In this document: positions 43,396 to 53,499 of the stretch, piece after piece
How the letters are laid out: each line of letters begins with the position of its first letter
How positions within the stretch are numbered: the first letter of the stretch is position 1
Assembly: GCA_905233625.1 (NCBI GenBank)
Contig: CAJOFJ010000006.1
Span: forward strand, 110,176 to 170,947
Source of the DNA: an uncultured Bacteroidales bacterium
Lineage (GTDB): Bacteria > Bacteroidota > Bacteroidia > Bacteroidales > WCHB1-69
Direction of reading: 5' to 3'
DNA length: 60,772 nt
Program-made: the position numbers and the translations under genes
The notes under the pieces: generated by a model
Databases searched by the model: none
Told to the model about the DNA's origin: nothing
What the model saw: the letters and a program-made list of their open reading frames with translations, nothing else

Positions 43396-46300
43396 ATGGA
43401 TTACAATTTTAACGAAGTTGAGAAAAAGTGGCAACAGTACTGGCGTGACAACAAAATCTACAAGGTTGACATTGACCACGACAAACCCAAGTTTTACGTT
43501 TTGGACATGTTCCCCTACCCTTCAGGGGCGGGACTGCATGTGGGACACCCTCTGGGCTACATTGCATCCGACATCTACGCACGATACAAACGTCTGAAAG
43601 GTTTTAACGTGCTGCACCCCATGGGTTACGACGCATACGGTCTGCCCGCTGAGCAATATGCCATCCAAACCGGCACCCATCCTGCTGTGACTACCGAAAA
43701 AAACATCAACCGTTACCGCGAGCAGATGGACAAAATCGGCTTCTGCTACGACTGGGACCGCGAGGTACGCACCAGTGACCCCAAATATTACAAGTGGACC
43801 CAGTGGACTTTCATCCAGCTGTTCAACTCTTTTTATTGCAACAAATGCCAGAAGGCTCAGCCTATCGGCAAACTGATAGCCCACTTCGAGGAACATGGCA
43901 CCGACGGAATCAATGCAGCTGAGAGCAAGCCGATGAGTTTCACCGCCGCCGAGTGGAAAGCCATGAGCGAGAAGGAACAGCAAGAAGTGCTGATGAACTA
44001 CCGTCTGGCCTATCAGGCTGAGGCTTTGGTAAACTGGTGTCCCGAATTAGGCACCGTCCTCGCCAACGACGAGGTAGTAGATGGACTCTCCGTACGCGGA
44101 GGTTTCCCCGTGGTACGCAAATCCATGAAGCAGTGGCTGCTCCGTATCACCGCTTACGCCGAACGCTTACTTTCCGATTTAGACAACGTGGACTGGAATG
44201 AATCCATCAAGGAAGTGCAGCGCAACTGGGTAGGTAAATCCATGGGTGCCTCTGTCATTTTCAAAGTGGAAGGCAAAGATATTGACCTGGAGGTATTCAC
44301 CACCCGTGCCGACACATTATTCGGCACCACGTTCATGGTACTGGCTCCCGAACACGAACTGGTTTCAGCAATCACCACCCCCGAGCATCGTACCGAGGTG
44401 GAAGAATATATCGCCCATGCCAAGAACCGCAGCGAACGCGAGCGTATGGCAGAAGTCCGCAAGGTAAGCGGCGCCTTCACAGGAGCATACGGTATCAACC
44501 CCATCACGGGTGCCAAGCTGCCCATCTGGATTGCCGACTACGTGCTGATGGGTTACGGCACCGGTGCCATCATGGCGGTTCCAGCTCACGACAGCCGCGA
44601 CTTCGCATTCGCCCGTCACTTCAGCCTGCCTATTATTCAAGTGGTGACGAAGCCCGGTACAGAGCCGACCGACCCCGCCACATGGGAAGAAAGTTTTGAT
44701 GCCAAAGATGGTGTAATGGTCAACAGTGGGTTCTTGAACGGACTGACTGTCAAAAAAGCCATCGAGCGTATGATTCAGGAACTGGAGAAATTGGGTGTGG
44801 GTACAGGCAAGACCAACTACCGTCTGCGCGATGCCATTTTCAGCCGCCAGCGTTACTGGGGCGAGCCTTTCCCCATCTACTACAAGGACGGCATGCCATA
44901 CGCCATGGACGAATCGAAACTGCCATTGGAGTTACCTTCCATTGATGAATACAAACCAACGGAAAATGGCGAACCGCCATTGGCACGCGCCAAGAATTGG
45001 GTCACCGAAGAAGGCTATCCCATCGAGACCAACACCATGCCAGGATTTGCCGGCTCCAGCGGCTACTACCTCCGCTATCAGGATCCGCACAACGACAAGG
45101 AATATTTCAGCCGCGAGGCCAATGACTATTGGCAGAATGTGGACCTCTATATCGGCGGTGCCGAACATGCCACCGGACACCTGATTTACAGTCGTTTTTG
45201 GTGCAAGTTCTTGTTTGACTTAGGTTTATCTTGCAAAGAAGAACCTTTCCAGCGCATGATCAACCAAGGTATGATCCAAGGCCGCTCCAGCTTCGCCTAC
45301 CGTGTCAACATCGAGAAGCTGTGTGAGCATGCGGTCTGGTACCAACTCAAAGACAAAAAATATGGTGTGGAATTTGTGAGGGACTTCAAAGACGGTCGTC
45401 GTCGTTTTGACTTCTTCTGTCCTGAAAAAGGCATCCTGATTGAAATCAACCGTGTGGGCAATCTGGAGAAAGTGGTTGAGCCATGGAAAGAATATGCCAA
45501 CGAAAAAGGGTATAAGCTGCTGCTGGTGCCTATTGCCGATGTTGTGAGAGACTACGTGAAAGGAACCAACAAAGTGGAACAGAAGATCAAAGACCTTATT
45601 GCAGGCAAAGACGTCCCGGCATACGAAGAAGTCCAGCCACTGCCGTCAACACCTTTGTTTGTCTCCAAGAACGTCACGGACCGAGAAGTCTTCAGTGACC
45701 CGATCCACGTGGATATCAACCTCGTACACAACGACATACTTGACACCATCGCCTTCACCGAGTGGCGCGACGACCTGAAAAACGCACTCTTCTTATTCGA
45801 GAAAGACAAGGACGGCAATAACGTCTATATCTGCGGCTCCGAAGTCGAGAAAATGTCGAAATCGAAATACAATGTGCAAAATCCCGACGACCTCGTGGAG
45901 AAATACGGTGCCGACACACTGCGTCTCTATGAAATGTTCCTCGGTCCATTAGAGCAGTCAAAGCCTTGGGACGTACAAGGTATTGAGGGCACGTACCGCT
46001 TCGTGCGCAAGTTCTGGAGATTGTTCCACAACGAAAACAACGAATTCTGTGTCAGCAATGAGCCTGCCACCGCGCCCGAAATGAAGACCCTGCATACACT
46101 CATCAAGAAGGAGGAGGATGGCATCGAAAGCATTTCTTTTAACACCGTGGTATCAGCATTCATGATCTGTGTCAACGAACTCTCCGACCTCAAGTGCAAC
46201 AAACGGGAAATCCTTGAACCGCTGACCGTTATGATTTCTCCCTACGCACCGCATATTGCCGAAGAGTTGTGGCACCTGCTGGGTCACGACAGCTCGGTAG

Positions 46301-46533
46301 TCAACGCCTCTTTCCCCATTTATGACGAAAGCAAGACGGTGGAGAACAGCTTCAACTACCCCATCAGCTTCAACGGCAAGATGCGTTTCAACATGGAGCT
46401 GCCCGTCACAATGAGCGCCGAAGAGGTGCAAGCCGCCGTGCTCGCCGCCCCCGAAGCACAGAAATGGATGGAAGGCAAGACGCCGAAAAAAGTTATTTTC
46501 GTGCCGAAAAAGATTGTGAATGTAGTGATTTAA
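43396..46533 (+). CDS. leuS: Leucyl-tRNA synthetase with embedded nuclease-like domain
   Basis: 1045 residues, about 100 longer than the ~940 I recall for Bacteroides LeuRS. Class I motifs are intact: [17 protein letters not shown] (HIGH variant HVGH) and [14 protein letters not shown] (KMSKS near 820). The CP1 editing domain is present ([37 protein letters not shown]), as is the anticodon domain. Between [12 protein letters not shown] and PLFVSKNV, about residues 638-750, there is an insert described separately. Both junctions are in frame and the flanking sequence is normal, so the enzyme is expected to be functional as the essential LeuRS. Single gene with its own promoter. Confidence 0.95.
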   Translation: MDYNFNEVEKKWQQYWRDNKIYKVDIDHDKPKFYVLDMFPYPSGAGLHVGHPLGYIASDIYARYKRLKGFNVLHPMGYDAYGLPAEQYAIQTGTHPAVTTEKNINRYREQMDKIGFCYDWDREVRTSDPKYYKWTQWTFIQLFNSFYCNKCQKAQPIGKLIAHFEEHGTDGINAAESKPMSFTAAEWKAMSEKEQQEVLMNYRLAYQAEALVNWCPELGTVLANDEVVDGLSVRGGFPVVRKSMKQWLLRITAYAERLLSDLDNVDWNESIKEVQRNWVGKSMGASVIFKVEGKDIDLEVFTTRADTLFGTTFMVLAPEHELVSAITTPEHRTEVEEYIAHAKNRSERERMAEVRKVSGAFTGAYGINPITGAKLPIWIADYVLMGYGTGAIMAVPAHDSRDFAFARHFSLPIIQVVTKPGTEPTDPATWEESFDAKDGVMVNSGFLNGLTVKKAIERMIQELEKLGVGTGKTNYRLRDAIFSRQRYWGEPFPIYYKDGMPYAMDESKLPLELPSIDEYKPTENGEPPLARAKNWVTEEGYPIETNTMPGFAGSSGYYLRYQDPHNDKEYFSREANDYWQNVDLYIGGAEHATGHLIYSRFWCKFLFDLGLSCKEEPFQRMINQGMIQGRSSFAYRVNIEKLCEHAVWYQLKDKKYGVEFVRDFKDGRRRFDFFCPEKGILIEINRVGNLEKVVEPWKEYANEKGYKLLLVPIADVVRDYVKGTNKVEQKIKDLIAGKDVPAYEEVQPLPSTPLFVSKNVTDREVFSDPIHVDINLVHNDILDTIAFTEWRDDLKNALFLFEKDKDGNNVYICGSEVEKMSKSKYNVQNPDDLVEKYGADTLRLYEMFLGPLEQSKPWDVQGIEGTYRFVRKFWRLFHNENNEFCVSNEPATAPEMKTLHTLIKKEEDGIESISFNTVVSAFMICVNELSDLKCNKREILEPLTVMISPYAPHIAEELWHLLGHDSSVVNASFPIYDESKTVENSFNYPISFNGKMRFNMELPVTMSAEEVQAAVLAAPEAQKWMEGKTPKKVIFVPKKIVNVVI
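45307..45645 (+). other. DUF559/Vsr-like PD-(D/E)XK domain embedded in leuS
   Basis: About 113 residues. It starts helical with a Glu ([20 protein letters not shown]), then [30 protein letters not shown], and a helix-strand end [17 protein letters not shown] followed by [10 protein letters not shown]. This follows the order of DUF559/Vsr-type endonucleases: E...LWxxLk...G..FxR...DFxCPexxLxIExDG, then helix, then a strand with a following e-rich helix. The Asp (FDFF) and Glu (LIE) of the active centre are kept; the next acidic/Lys position is Asn. Catalysis is doubtful. It sits just ahead of the leucine-specific region that precedes KMSKS. The assignment is by eye. Confidence 0.6.
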
Positions 46534-46831
46534 TTAGTTAATTAGCTTTGAGCTATGAGCAATGAGCTAATTAATGAAGTTGAAAACTGAAAACTGAAAG
46601 TTGAAAGTTCTTTATTTGAATTCTGAATTTTGAATTAATTCATATCACTACCCCGGCCTCCGGCCACCCCTTCTTAAAGAAGGGGAATTTAAACTCCCCC
46701 TGCGCAGCACTCCCCTCAAGCAAAGCGAGACTCCCCTTGAGCACGAAGTGCGAAACTCCCCCAACTAACCCCTAAACATTAAACTCTAACCCCTGTAACC
46801 TGAAACCTGTAACCTATAACCTATAACCTAT
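46534..46831. repeat. Composite repeat spacer with GC-rich hairpin repeat copy 2
   Basis: A 298-base gene-free stretch. Order: GAGCTATGAGCAATGAGC, GTTGAAAACTGAAAACTG and GAATTCTGAATTTTG words; the ACTACCCCG repeat at 46646-46762 (stems GGCCTCCGGCC and CCCCTTCTTAAAGAAGGGG, then CTCCCCT words); finally CCTGTAACCTATAACC words up to the next ATG. No promoter box recognised. Confidence 0.75.
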
Positions 46832-49114
46832 ATGAAAAACCTCTTCGCCTCAATATGCCTCTGCCTGCTCACTTTGGTGGGTTTCGCGCAGTACCGCAGT
46901 GACAGTCTCCATGTGGCGCATTACGACATTGCCTTGTTCATAGACCCCTATGCGCATACCATCAGCGGGACAACCACGTTGCAACTGGTACCCAAAATGG
47001 CCGACCTTAGCCATATCAACCTGGATTTGAGGAACATGACCATTGACTCCATCATGATGGGACCAACAATAGCAAATTACACATACGTTGGGGACTTGCT
47101 CAGCATTTCCGCCGGCTCCTATACCCTTGGTGACACCATCGAGGTTGCAGTCAGTTACCATGGAACCCCATACGGTAACTCATGGGGAGGCTTCTCTTTC
47201 ATCAACAATTACAGTTTTAACATTGGTGTAAGCATGTACGAACAACCTCATTGTTTCGGCCGCGTGTGGTTTCCCTGCATTGACGAATTCACCGATAAAG
47301 CAAGCTATTCCTTCCATATTTCAACTTATTCTTACCACAAAGCAATTTGCGGAGGTATGTACATGGGCGAAAGCGTAAATGATTTTGGAGGCAAAATATG
47401 GCATTGGCAGTTAGACCAGCCCATTCCTACATACTTAGCCTCTGTGGCCACCGGCAACTACCAACTTTATGCCGACACGTTCCATGGTATGGAAGCCGAC
47501 ATTCCCATCACCATCTATGGACCTTCCTCCTACATCAACAATGCACCGGGCACCTTTGTCCATCTGCACGAAATCGCGGCCAATTTCGAACATTTTTTCG
47601 GTCCGCTACGATTTCCCCGTATCGGCTACGTGTTGGTAAATTTCAATAGTGGAGCCATGGAACACGCCACCAATATTGCCTTGCCACAATCGGCTGTGGA
47701 TGGCACCACCTATTACGAATCCACCATTGCCCATGAATTGTCGCACTCGTGGTTCGGCAATCTCATCACCTGCGAGAAAGCCGAGGAAATGTGGATCAAC
47801 GAGGGTTTCGCCAGCTATAGCGAGGCGTTGACCGATGAGGGCGTCTATTCCAAAAACAAATATACAGAAACTATTAACAATCAACATGTTGATGTACTAA
47901 AGAACCTATACACCCGTGACCAAGGGTACTATGCACTGAACAACATTCCACAGAGTCACACATACGGCATGCATGCCTATGACAAAGGCTCCATTGTGGT
48001 GCATACGCTACGCCATTACATGGGCGATTCTCTGTTTTTCGGGGGTATTCAAGCCATGTTGAACCAGTATGCTTTTCAAAATATCAACTCCGAACAACTG
48101 TTTGATTTTCTGAGCAATTACAGTGGCATCAACATGGATGGTTTCTACGAAGGATGGATTAACCAACCCGGCTTCTTGCATTTTTCCATCGACTCCATCG
48201 TAGCTGAAGGCGGAAATCAATATGCGGTACATTTGCGCCAAAGGCTATTCCATGCCAATCAATATGCCAATGACAACCGTGTAAATCTCACATTCTTCTC
48301 CGCTGACGGACAACGTTTTGACTATCATCACGCCCAATTTTCGGGAGCGAACGGCATCGTTCATATCAACATTCCATTTACACCCAGTTTTGGCGTAGTG
48401 GATTACAACAATGAGATTTGTGACGCCATTATCGACTACAACCACCTCTTCACCTTTGCCACCACGAGAACCTTCCTCAATGCCAATGTCACATGTACAA
48501 TCAATACACTACAAGACTCCTCTTTGATGCGTGTGGAATACAATCTTGTCCATGCCGATCCCTTCAAAGTGCAGCCCGACACGTCGTATCGCTTAAATGA
48601 CCGTTACTGGCGAATTGAATACACTGGAGGCGTTCAAGTACAAGGCTCCCTGAAATTCAAATACAACGGCAACAGCGGAGAGGCCGAATACGAACTGTTG
48701 CAAGGACATACCCCCAACGAACTGGCGCTCTTTTACCGCCGTGACTGTGCCGACGACTGGCACAGCATCCCTTTTACCCGTACGGGACAATTGAGCGGTA
48801 CCATCACCACCGCGAGCCTGATGCCCGGTGAATACACATTCGGTGTTCCAGGCAGCGATGTAGGCATACAGACTATGCCACAGAATAGCATACAAATTTA
48901 CCCAAATCCGGCCCAAGACCGTTTGTCCATCAACAGTGAACATAACATAGACAGTATCATTATATATGACATCAGCGGTCGTGAGGTACTGCGTCAAAGC
49001 ATAAACAAAAACAATATCCCACTGAATATCAAATCATTAAAATCCGGTACATATCTCATTCAGATTTTTGACAAAGGAAATTTACTCAAAACCCAAAAAT
49101 TCATCAAACAATAA
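46832..49114 (+). CDS. M1-family metallopeptidase with T9SS type A sorting domain
   Basis: 760 residues. Signal peptide (LFASICLCLLTLVGFAQ), M1 N-terminal beta domain, and a catalytic domain with HELSH at 301-305 and the third zinc ligand Glu324 (HExxH-x18-E). The substrate-recognition motif GAMEN reads GAMEHATN. The C-terminal ~75 residues, IQIYPNPAQDRLSINSEHN through IYDISGREVLRQS to FIKQ, are a type A sorting tail, so the peptidase is exported by T9SS and anchored at the surface. Surface aminopeptidase activity on peptides is the likely role. Confidence 0.92.
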   Translation: MKNLFASICLCLLTLVGFAQYRSDSLHVAHYDIALFIDPYAHTISGTTTLQLVPKMADLSHINLDLRNMTIDSIMMGPTIANYTYVGDLLSISAGSYTLGDTIEVAVSYHGTPYGNSWGGFSFINNYSFNIGVSMYEQPHCFGRVWFPCIDEFTDKASYSFHISTYSYHKAICGGMYMGESVNDFGGKIWHWQLDQPIPTYLASVATGNYQLYADTFHGMEADIPITIYGPSSYINNAPGTFVHLHEIAANFEHFFGPLRFPRIGYVLVNFNSGAMEHATNIALPQSAVDGTTYYESTIAHELSHSWFGNLITCEKAEEMWINEGFASYSEALTDEGVYSKNKYTETINNQHVDVLKNLYTRDQGYYALNNIPQSHTYGMHAYDKGSIVVHTLRHYMGDSLFFGGIQAMLNQYAFQNINSEQLFDFLSNYSGINMDGFYEGWINQPGFLHFSIDSIVAEGGNQYAVHLRQRLFHANQYANDNRVNLTFFSADGQRFDYHHAQFSGANGIVHINIPFTPSFGVVDYNNEICDAIIDYNHLFTFATTRTFLNANVTCTINTLQDSSLMRVEYNLVHADPFKVQPDTSYRLNDRYWRIEYTGGVQVQGSLKFKYNGNSGEAEYELLQGHTPNELALFYRRDCADDWHSIPFTRTGQLSGTITTASLMPGEYTFGVPGSDVGIQTMPQNSIQIYPNPAQDRLSINSEHNIDSIIIYDISGREVLRQSINKNNIPLNIKSLKSGTYLIQIFDKGNLLKTQKFIKQ

Positions 49115-49119
49115 CCACT

Positions 49120-50571
49120 ATGATCAGCTTTTTCATTGCCCTTGCCGTATTATTGATCGGCTATTTCATATACGGAAAATTTGTGGAAAAAGTTTTTGGC
49201 ATCGATCCACAACGTGCCACTCCCGCCACCACTATGGCCGACGGTATTGACTATGTGCCGATGAAACCATGGCGTATATATCTCATCCAGTTTCTCAACA
49301 TCGCCGGTGTCGGCCCGATCATCGGAGCCATCATGGGAGCGCAGTTTGGCACGGCTTCCTTCCTCTGGATTGTGTTGGGAAGTATCTTTGCCGGTGCCGT
49401 ACACGATTACCTTGCTGGCATGATTTCGCTCCGCGACAATGGCGCGAGCCTGCCCGAAATCCATGGCGCCCACCTCGGCAAAGGAGCCAAGCAGATCATG
49501 CGTGCTTTCACCATCATCCTTATGATATTGGTTGGTGTGGTTTTCGTTAACACGCCTGCCACACTGCTGAATAACAATTTCACGCAAGGATGGAATCCAT
49601 ACATTTGGATTATCATTATTTTGGCATACTACATGATTGCCACCTTATTGCCTATCGACAAACTCATTGGCAAGATCTATCCCATTTTTGGTTTCCTGTT
49701 ACTGGGCATGGCAATTGCCATTCTTATCGCATTCATCATTTACAAGCCTGAGATTCCAGAGCTGTGGAGCGGACTGCAGAACTGTCATCCCGATGCGCCC
49801 AACAATCCCATTTTCCCCATGATGTTCATCTCTATTGCCTGTGGTGCCATTTCGGGGTTCCATGCCACACAGTCACCTCTGATGGCTCGCTGCATGACCA
49901 ATGAAAAGCAAGGACGCCCGATATTTTACGGAGCCATGATCACCGAAGGCATTGTCGCTCTGATATGGGCCGCTGCCGCCGCATATTTCTTCGGTCCCAA
50001 CAGCGTAGTTGATGTCACTGGCAAAAGCGGAGCCGCACTCGTAGGCATCATTGCCAACACCTGGTTCACCCCGGTTATCGCCACCATCACCATCCTTGGA
50101 GTCATCAGTGCGGCCATTACATCTGGCGACACAGCCCTGCGTTCGGCACGACTCATTATTGCCGACTTCATAAAAATCAACCAAAAACCCATCAAAAACC
50201 GTCTGCTTGTAGCCATCCCAATATTCGCCATCACGGCAATCATTTTGATCTATAGCATATCCGATGCCCAAGGATTCCAACTCATCTGGCGCTATTTTGC
50301 ATGGGCAAATCAGGTATTAGCCACGGTAACGCTGTGGGCCATCACAGTTTATTTGGTCAAGAACAAGGGTAAGTTTTGGTATCTCATCACCCTCATCCCC
50401 GCTCTTTTCATGACCATGGTAACCAGCTGTTTCCTCTTTGTCGCCAAAGCAGCCGATGGTGGTTTGGGATCTATTTTACCACGTCCTGTAAGCTACGGTA
50501 TCGGCGGAATTATCACCTTAATTTGTTTGATAGCATTTGCTGTTTGGCATAGAAAACTGAAAAAAGAGTAA
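49120..50571 (+). CDS. cstA: Carbon starvation protein CstA-type transporter (short form)
   Basis: 483 residues, shorter than the ~700 of E. coli CstA but usual for the Bacteroidota form. About 12 membrane segments; diagnostic stretches YVPMKPWRIYLIQFLNIAGV-type GPIIGAIMGAQFG, GAVHDYLAGMISLRDNG, CGAISGFHATQSPLMARC and SGDTALRSARLIIADF. The family imports peptides or pyruvate. Only five bases separate it from the M1 peptidase gene, which fits a peptide-digestion and uptake pair (inference). Confidence 0.92.
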   Translation: MISFFIALAVLLIGYFIYGKFVEKVFGIDPQRATPATTMADGIDYVPMKPWRIYLIQFLNIAGVGPIIGAIMGAQFGTASFLWIVLGSIFAGAVHDYLAGMISLRDNGASLPEIHGAHLGKGAKQIMRAFTIILMILVGVVFVNTPATLLNNNFTQGWNPYIWIIIILAYYMIATLLPIDKLIGKIYPIFGFLLLGMAIAILIAFIIYKPEIPELWSGLQNCHPDAPNNPIFPMMFISIACGAISGFHATQSPLMARCMTNEKQGRPIFYGAMITEGIVALIWAAAAAYFFGPNSVVDVTGKSGAALVGIIANTWFTPVIATITILGVISAAITSGDTALRSARLIIADFIKINQKPIKNRLLVAIPIFAITAIILIYSISDAQGFQLIWRYFAWANQVLATVTLWAITVYLVKNKGKFWYLITLIPALFMTMVTSCFLFVAKAADGGLGSILPRPVSYGIGGIITLICLIAFAVWHRKLKKE

Positions 50572-50574
50572 CAT

Positions 50575-50604
50575 AAAAAAAAAAACGCCCGCAACAAGGC
50601 GGGC
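50575..50604 (-). terminator. Terminator downstream of the 50633-51226 gene
   Basis: Stem CGCCCGC (50585-50591) and GCGGGCG (50598-50604), loop of six; on the minus strand the stem is followed by a long U tract (A run from 50575). It may also help end cstA transcription. Confidence 0.8.
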
Positions 50605-50632
50605 GCAAATAAGAGATTATATCAGCTTTTGA

Positions 50633-51226
50633 CTAAATGGCTGCGGCGTCGCGAATAAATGCCAACGGGAAATTGATAGTGGTATTTTCATCTTCAGCGT
50701 TAGCAAACTGCAGATTAACGGTGATAATGTCAGTATAGTCATCGTAAGTAAAATCTATCTGATAGTTGATGGGATCACCATTCTCATCAGTACCAACAGC
50801 TGTCAAAGTGCCGGTATGGGTAGAAGCATCATAAACGTATGCGAAATTCATCTCTTGGATCTCCTCCATGGTATATGAGCCTGCCATCTCAACCACATTG
50901 ATAATGCTAATATTATCAGAAAATGTGATATGTGCATATTGAGGATCGAAACTAATGTGATATACCATTGTGGAATCGAAACCCTCGGGGAACTGACAAC
51001 CATAATTGTTGAGACTCATGCCCGTCATAGCATAGACCAAGTCGCCAAGAGATACGTTAGCGGTCCAACTGGTGCCAGTCAAGTCGGCAGTAGTCATCAC
51101 TTTGGCAGTATAGCCATTGTTTCCATTGTTAACAATGCCACCATTCGGGATAATTTGTTCTTTCTGACAAGAAGACATGCAAAAAGCGATAGCTGCTACT
51201 GCGATTACAAAAATACTTTTTTTCAT
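50633..51226 (-). CDS. Small lipoprotein of unknown function
   Basis: 197 residues. Lipoprotein signal IFVIAVAAIAFCMSSC, then a beta-rich domain (TSWTANVSLGDLVYAMTGMS, HTGTLTAVGTDENGDPINYQ, IDFTYDDYTDIITVNLQF). Looks like the small calycin-like or lipocalin-type lipoproteins common in gut Bacteroidales; family not identified. Lies 84 bases downstream of the next lipoprotein gene and closes the run of envelope genes led by the ECF sigma factor. Confidence 0.75.
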   Translation of the reverse strand: MKKSIFVIAVAAIAFCMSSCQKEQIIPNGGIVNNGNNGYTAKVMTTADLTGTSWTANVSLGDLVYAMTGMSLNNYGCQFPEGFDSTMVYHISFDPQYAHITFSDNISIINVVEMAGSYTMEEIQEMNFAYVYDASTHTGTLTAVGTDENGDPINYQIDFTYDDYTDIITVNLQFANAEDENTTINFPLAFIRDAAAI

Positions 51227-51310
51227 ACTGTTTAAATTTTGATGTTTAAATTGATTATTTTGATGTGTTTGAATGATTCTGTTATAAGAACGTAAACAAT
51301 GAACAAAAAA

Positions 51311-52159
51311 CTACAACTGTGATATTTTTTTTCTTTGTCTGTCGAACAGCAACTGATAATAACAGTTGTCGTTGTCGTCATTGAGGCCGACACGCGAGAT
51401 TATCATGGTACTGGAGGTAATCCAATTGACATCCCAGCAACCACCATTGGGCAGCAATTCACTACAAAGCTTGCCTTCATCCGAAAGGGTCCAGTCGGTG
51501 CTATCGGTGGCGACAATTCCGTCCATGGAATTGAAAGTCAACAACATATATCCATTGGTATGAAATGTATAATACATTGAGCCTCCTTCCTCCTCGGGGG
51601 CATAGGAATCTCCTTCCAGCAAGTGGCCATCAGGAGCTATCTGATTCACCATCATATAGTTAAAATGCCATGTACCAATAATATTATTGTCAGTGACAAT
51701 ATAAGCTATCGTGGAATAGGCAACTCCATTCCACGTGCCAGTTGTATCGTCATAAGTAATTTTCACAGTACGCCCTTGTTCCTCCATCTCTTTCATCCAG
51801 GCTTTTAACTCGTCACGATTGTTGGTGCTGAGTGTCAACGGACTTTTGGCATCAACAGACTTCTTCCCCGTGAAGCAGTTTACTGGGCTCATATTAAAGA
51901 ATTCCACTTCGTTACCAAGCTGTGCCTGGTCGCAGAGTTGATCCAACAAGGCATCCCATTCCGCCTCAGTTATCAAAGTTCTTTTATTTTCATTATGATT
52001 TACTGTATAAATTATAACGCGTTCTTTGTTATCGCCGACTACTCCTTCATTTTGTCTGGTGAAATCATCTTGCTTTTTGCAAGCCACAACACATAGCGCC
52101 AACACAGCCATCATGGCCGTAACTTTCAACACTTTCTTTATATATATTTCTTTTTTCAT
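51311..52159 (-). CDS. Lipoprotein of unknown function
   Basis: 282 residues. Lipoprotein signal (MMAVLALCVVACKKQDD). The N-terminal half is mixed (ERVIIYTVNHNENKRTLITE); the C-terminal half is beta-rich with IGTWHFNYMMVN, YTFHTNGYMLLTFNSMDG, TDWTLSDEGKLC, resembling lipocalin-like META/DUF proteins of Bacteroidales. Its start lies two bases after the stop of the 52162-52563 gene, so it is cotranscribed with the sigma-factor cassette. Confidence 0.75.
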   Translation of the reverse strand: MKKEIYIKKVLKVTAMMAVLALCVVACKKQDDFTRQNEGVVGDNKERVIIYTVNHNENKRTLITEAEWDALLDQLCDQAQLGNEVEFFNMSPVNCFTGKKSVDAKSPLTLSTNNRDELKAWMKEMEEQGRTVKITYDDTTGTWNGVAYSTIAYIVTDNNIIGTWHFNYMMVNQIAPDGHLLEGDSYAPEEEGGSMYYTFHTNGYMLLTFNSMDGIVATDSTDWTLSDEGKLCSELLPNGGCWDVNWITSSTMIISRVGLNDDNDNCYYQLLFDRQRKKISQL

Positions 52160-52161
52160 AG

Positions 52162-52563
52162 CTATTTTTTCATTTTTTCAAGTTGATAATCCAATAAGGC
52201 GTCATACTGTTCCTCGGTTTCAAGGCGGTAAAAGCCCACGGTACGACGAGCATGCGATGCAATCACGCGCAGCAGAGGTTTTCCGTTCCATTGTACTCGT
52301 TTGGCGGGTTGTTTCAGATCCCCCAACCAGCTGTTAACACCCTCATCTCCACGAATATCCAGTTCAACTTTAAGCTGGTTCCATGCTGCCTCGTCGTCGG
52401 CCACCACTAGCACCACATCTACACGCACGGCATCATTAAGTTTGAAGCCGTTCACCTGTGCCACAGCAAGGTTGTTGCGCGAAGCATAGTGTTTGTATAG
52501 CTCACTCTGCGCTATTGTCGCTATCGGAAGCAAAAAAATCAAAAAAATTAATAGTCGTTTCAT
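52162..52563 (-). CDS. Secreted protein of unknown function in ECF sigma cassette
   Basis: 133 residues from ATG 52563, which overlaps the upstream stop (TAATG). Signal peptide LLIFLIFLLPIATIAQ. The mature part (AVAQVNGFKLNDAVRVDVVL, EEAAWNQLK-type helix, RVQWNGKPLLRVIASHARRT, VGFYRLETEEQYDALLDYQ) has alternating strands and helices; no family recognised. Placement behind an ECF sigma factor and its small membrane protein suggests a role in the signal pathway. Confidence 0.7.
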   Translation of the reverse strand: MKRLLIFLIFLLPIATIAQSELYKHYASRNNLAVAQVNGFKLNDAVRVDVVLVVADDEAAWNQLKVELDIRGDEGVNSWLGDLKQPAKRVQWNGKPLLRVIASHARRTVGFYRLETEEQYDALLDYQLEKMKK

Positions 52564-52832
52564 TATTCCATCAGTATTTCTGAGGCTAAAGAAGCCCATT
52601 GCACATCGGTAGTACCGACACGGTTACAATATACTTTTTCAAAATCCCGAGACTGACGTAATTGTGCGACAAACACCATTACGACCAGTGCCACAACAGC
52701 CAAGGAAGCCGTTGTGATGCCGATGACACGTTGCTGTTTTTGTCGCCAGACGGGATATTCAGCGGCTAAGCGTTGGCCATAGCCTTCGGCCTCGGCTTGT
52801 TGCCATAACTTGTCAAACGCGTTTTCTGTCAT
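52563..52832 (-). CDS. Small single-pass membrane protein, candidate anti-sigma partner
   Basis: 89 residues. A cytoplasmic-type N-terminus (TENAFDKLWQQAEAEGYGQR) is followed by one membrane helix (TASLAVVALVVMVFVAQL) and a short external end. It overlaps the sigma gene by four bases (ATGA). The size and position resemble small anti-sigma-like partners, but no zinc-binding or other anti-sigma motif is visible, so the role is inferred. Confidence 0.65.
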   Translation of the reverse strand: MTENAFDKLWQQAEAEGYGQRLAAEYPVWRQKQQRVIGITTASLAVVALVVMVFVAQLRQSRDFEKVYCNRVGTTDVQWASLASEILME

Positions 52833-53293
52833 ATTACCATTGATTTTCTAAGTTTTTCTTTTATTCTTACCAACCGTACACTCACATTCTTTTCTGTCAT
52901 TCCCACACGCTCACCAATTTCCTCGTAATTATAGCCTTCCAGTTGCAGCCTCACTATCGAGCGGTCAGGTTCATCAAGCATAGCGATCCTTTCGTGTAAT
53001 TCGCGTAGCAAGCTGTGATCCTCGTCTGCCTCCTCGTATCCCTCTGGCAAAGCCTCGGTTTCTTTCATTTTTCGCAAACAGTCAATCATCACATTGCGAG
53101 CTATCTTCCATGTCAATGCCGCCTGTTGTATGACTGTGAGTGACAACAGTCTCTCGCGATCTCGCCAAAGAGCCAAAGTAGCCTCTTGCAACAAGTCATC
53201 CACCTCAAGCCCCTGTCGACTATAACGCCGGCAGAGGGAGAACAGCAGGCCACGATGGCGATGGAGCATGGCTTCAAAAGGATCCTGTCTCAT
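52829..53293 (-). CDS. ECF-type RNA polymerase sigma factor
   Basis: 154 residues. Region 2 (LFSLCRRYSRQGLEVDDLLQ, then EATLALW) and region 4 (LDEPDRSIVRLQLEGYNYEE, IGERVGMTEKNVSVRLVRIK) are clear. It heads a run of overlapping small envelope genes (52829 to 50633). Upstream to 53499 is about 200 bases without a gene, holding the ruvX promoter on the other strand. Confidence 0.9.
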   Translation of the reverse strand: MRQDPFEAMLHRHRGLLFSLCRRYSRQGLEVDDLLQEATLALWRDRERLLSLTVIQQAALTWKIARNVMIDCLRKMKETEALPEGYEEADEDHSLLRELHERIAMLDEPDRSIVRLQLEGYNYEEIGERVGMTEKNVSVRLVRIKEKLRKSMVI

Positions 53294-53476
53294 ATTTTTT
53301 ATAATAACGTAAAAATAATGAAAAAAACTACATCAATCCTAAAAAAAAATAAACTACGACCAAACATGCCTTTTTGCCCATTTACCATCATCAGAAGACA
53401 TGAAGATTTTTTGTTGATATTAACCTTTTTTAATAATTATACTGATGGAATCCCGTCAGTATCTTCTTAAATTTCA

Positions 53477-53484
53477 TACTTTTG
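53477..53484 (+). promoter_or_regulatory. -7 promoter box for ruvX
   Basis: TACTTTTG, only 15 bases from the TTG start, which implies a very short leader. Confidence 0.6.
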
Positions 53485-53499
53485 CAAAAATTTTGAATC

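Noticed and set aside
45307-45645. Possibility that the leuS insert is an intein
   Set aside because: No N-terminal Cys/Ser splice block and no His-Asn end before a Cys/Ser/Thr; the insert is too short for a standard intein with endonuclease.
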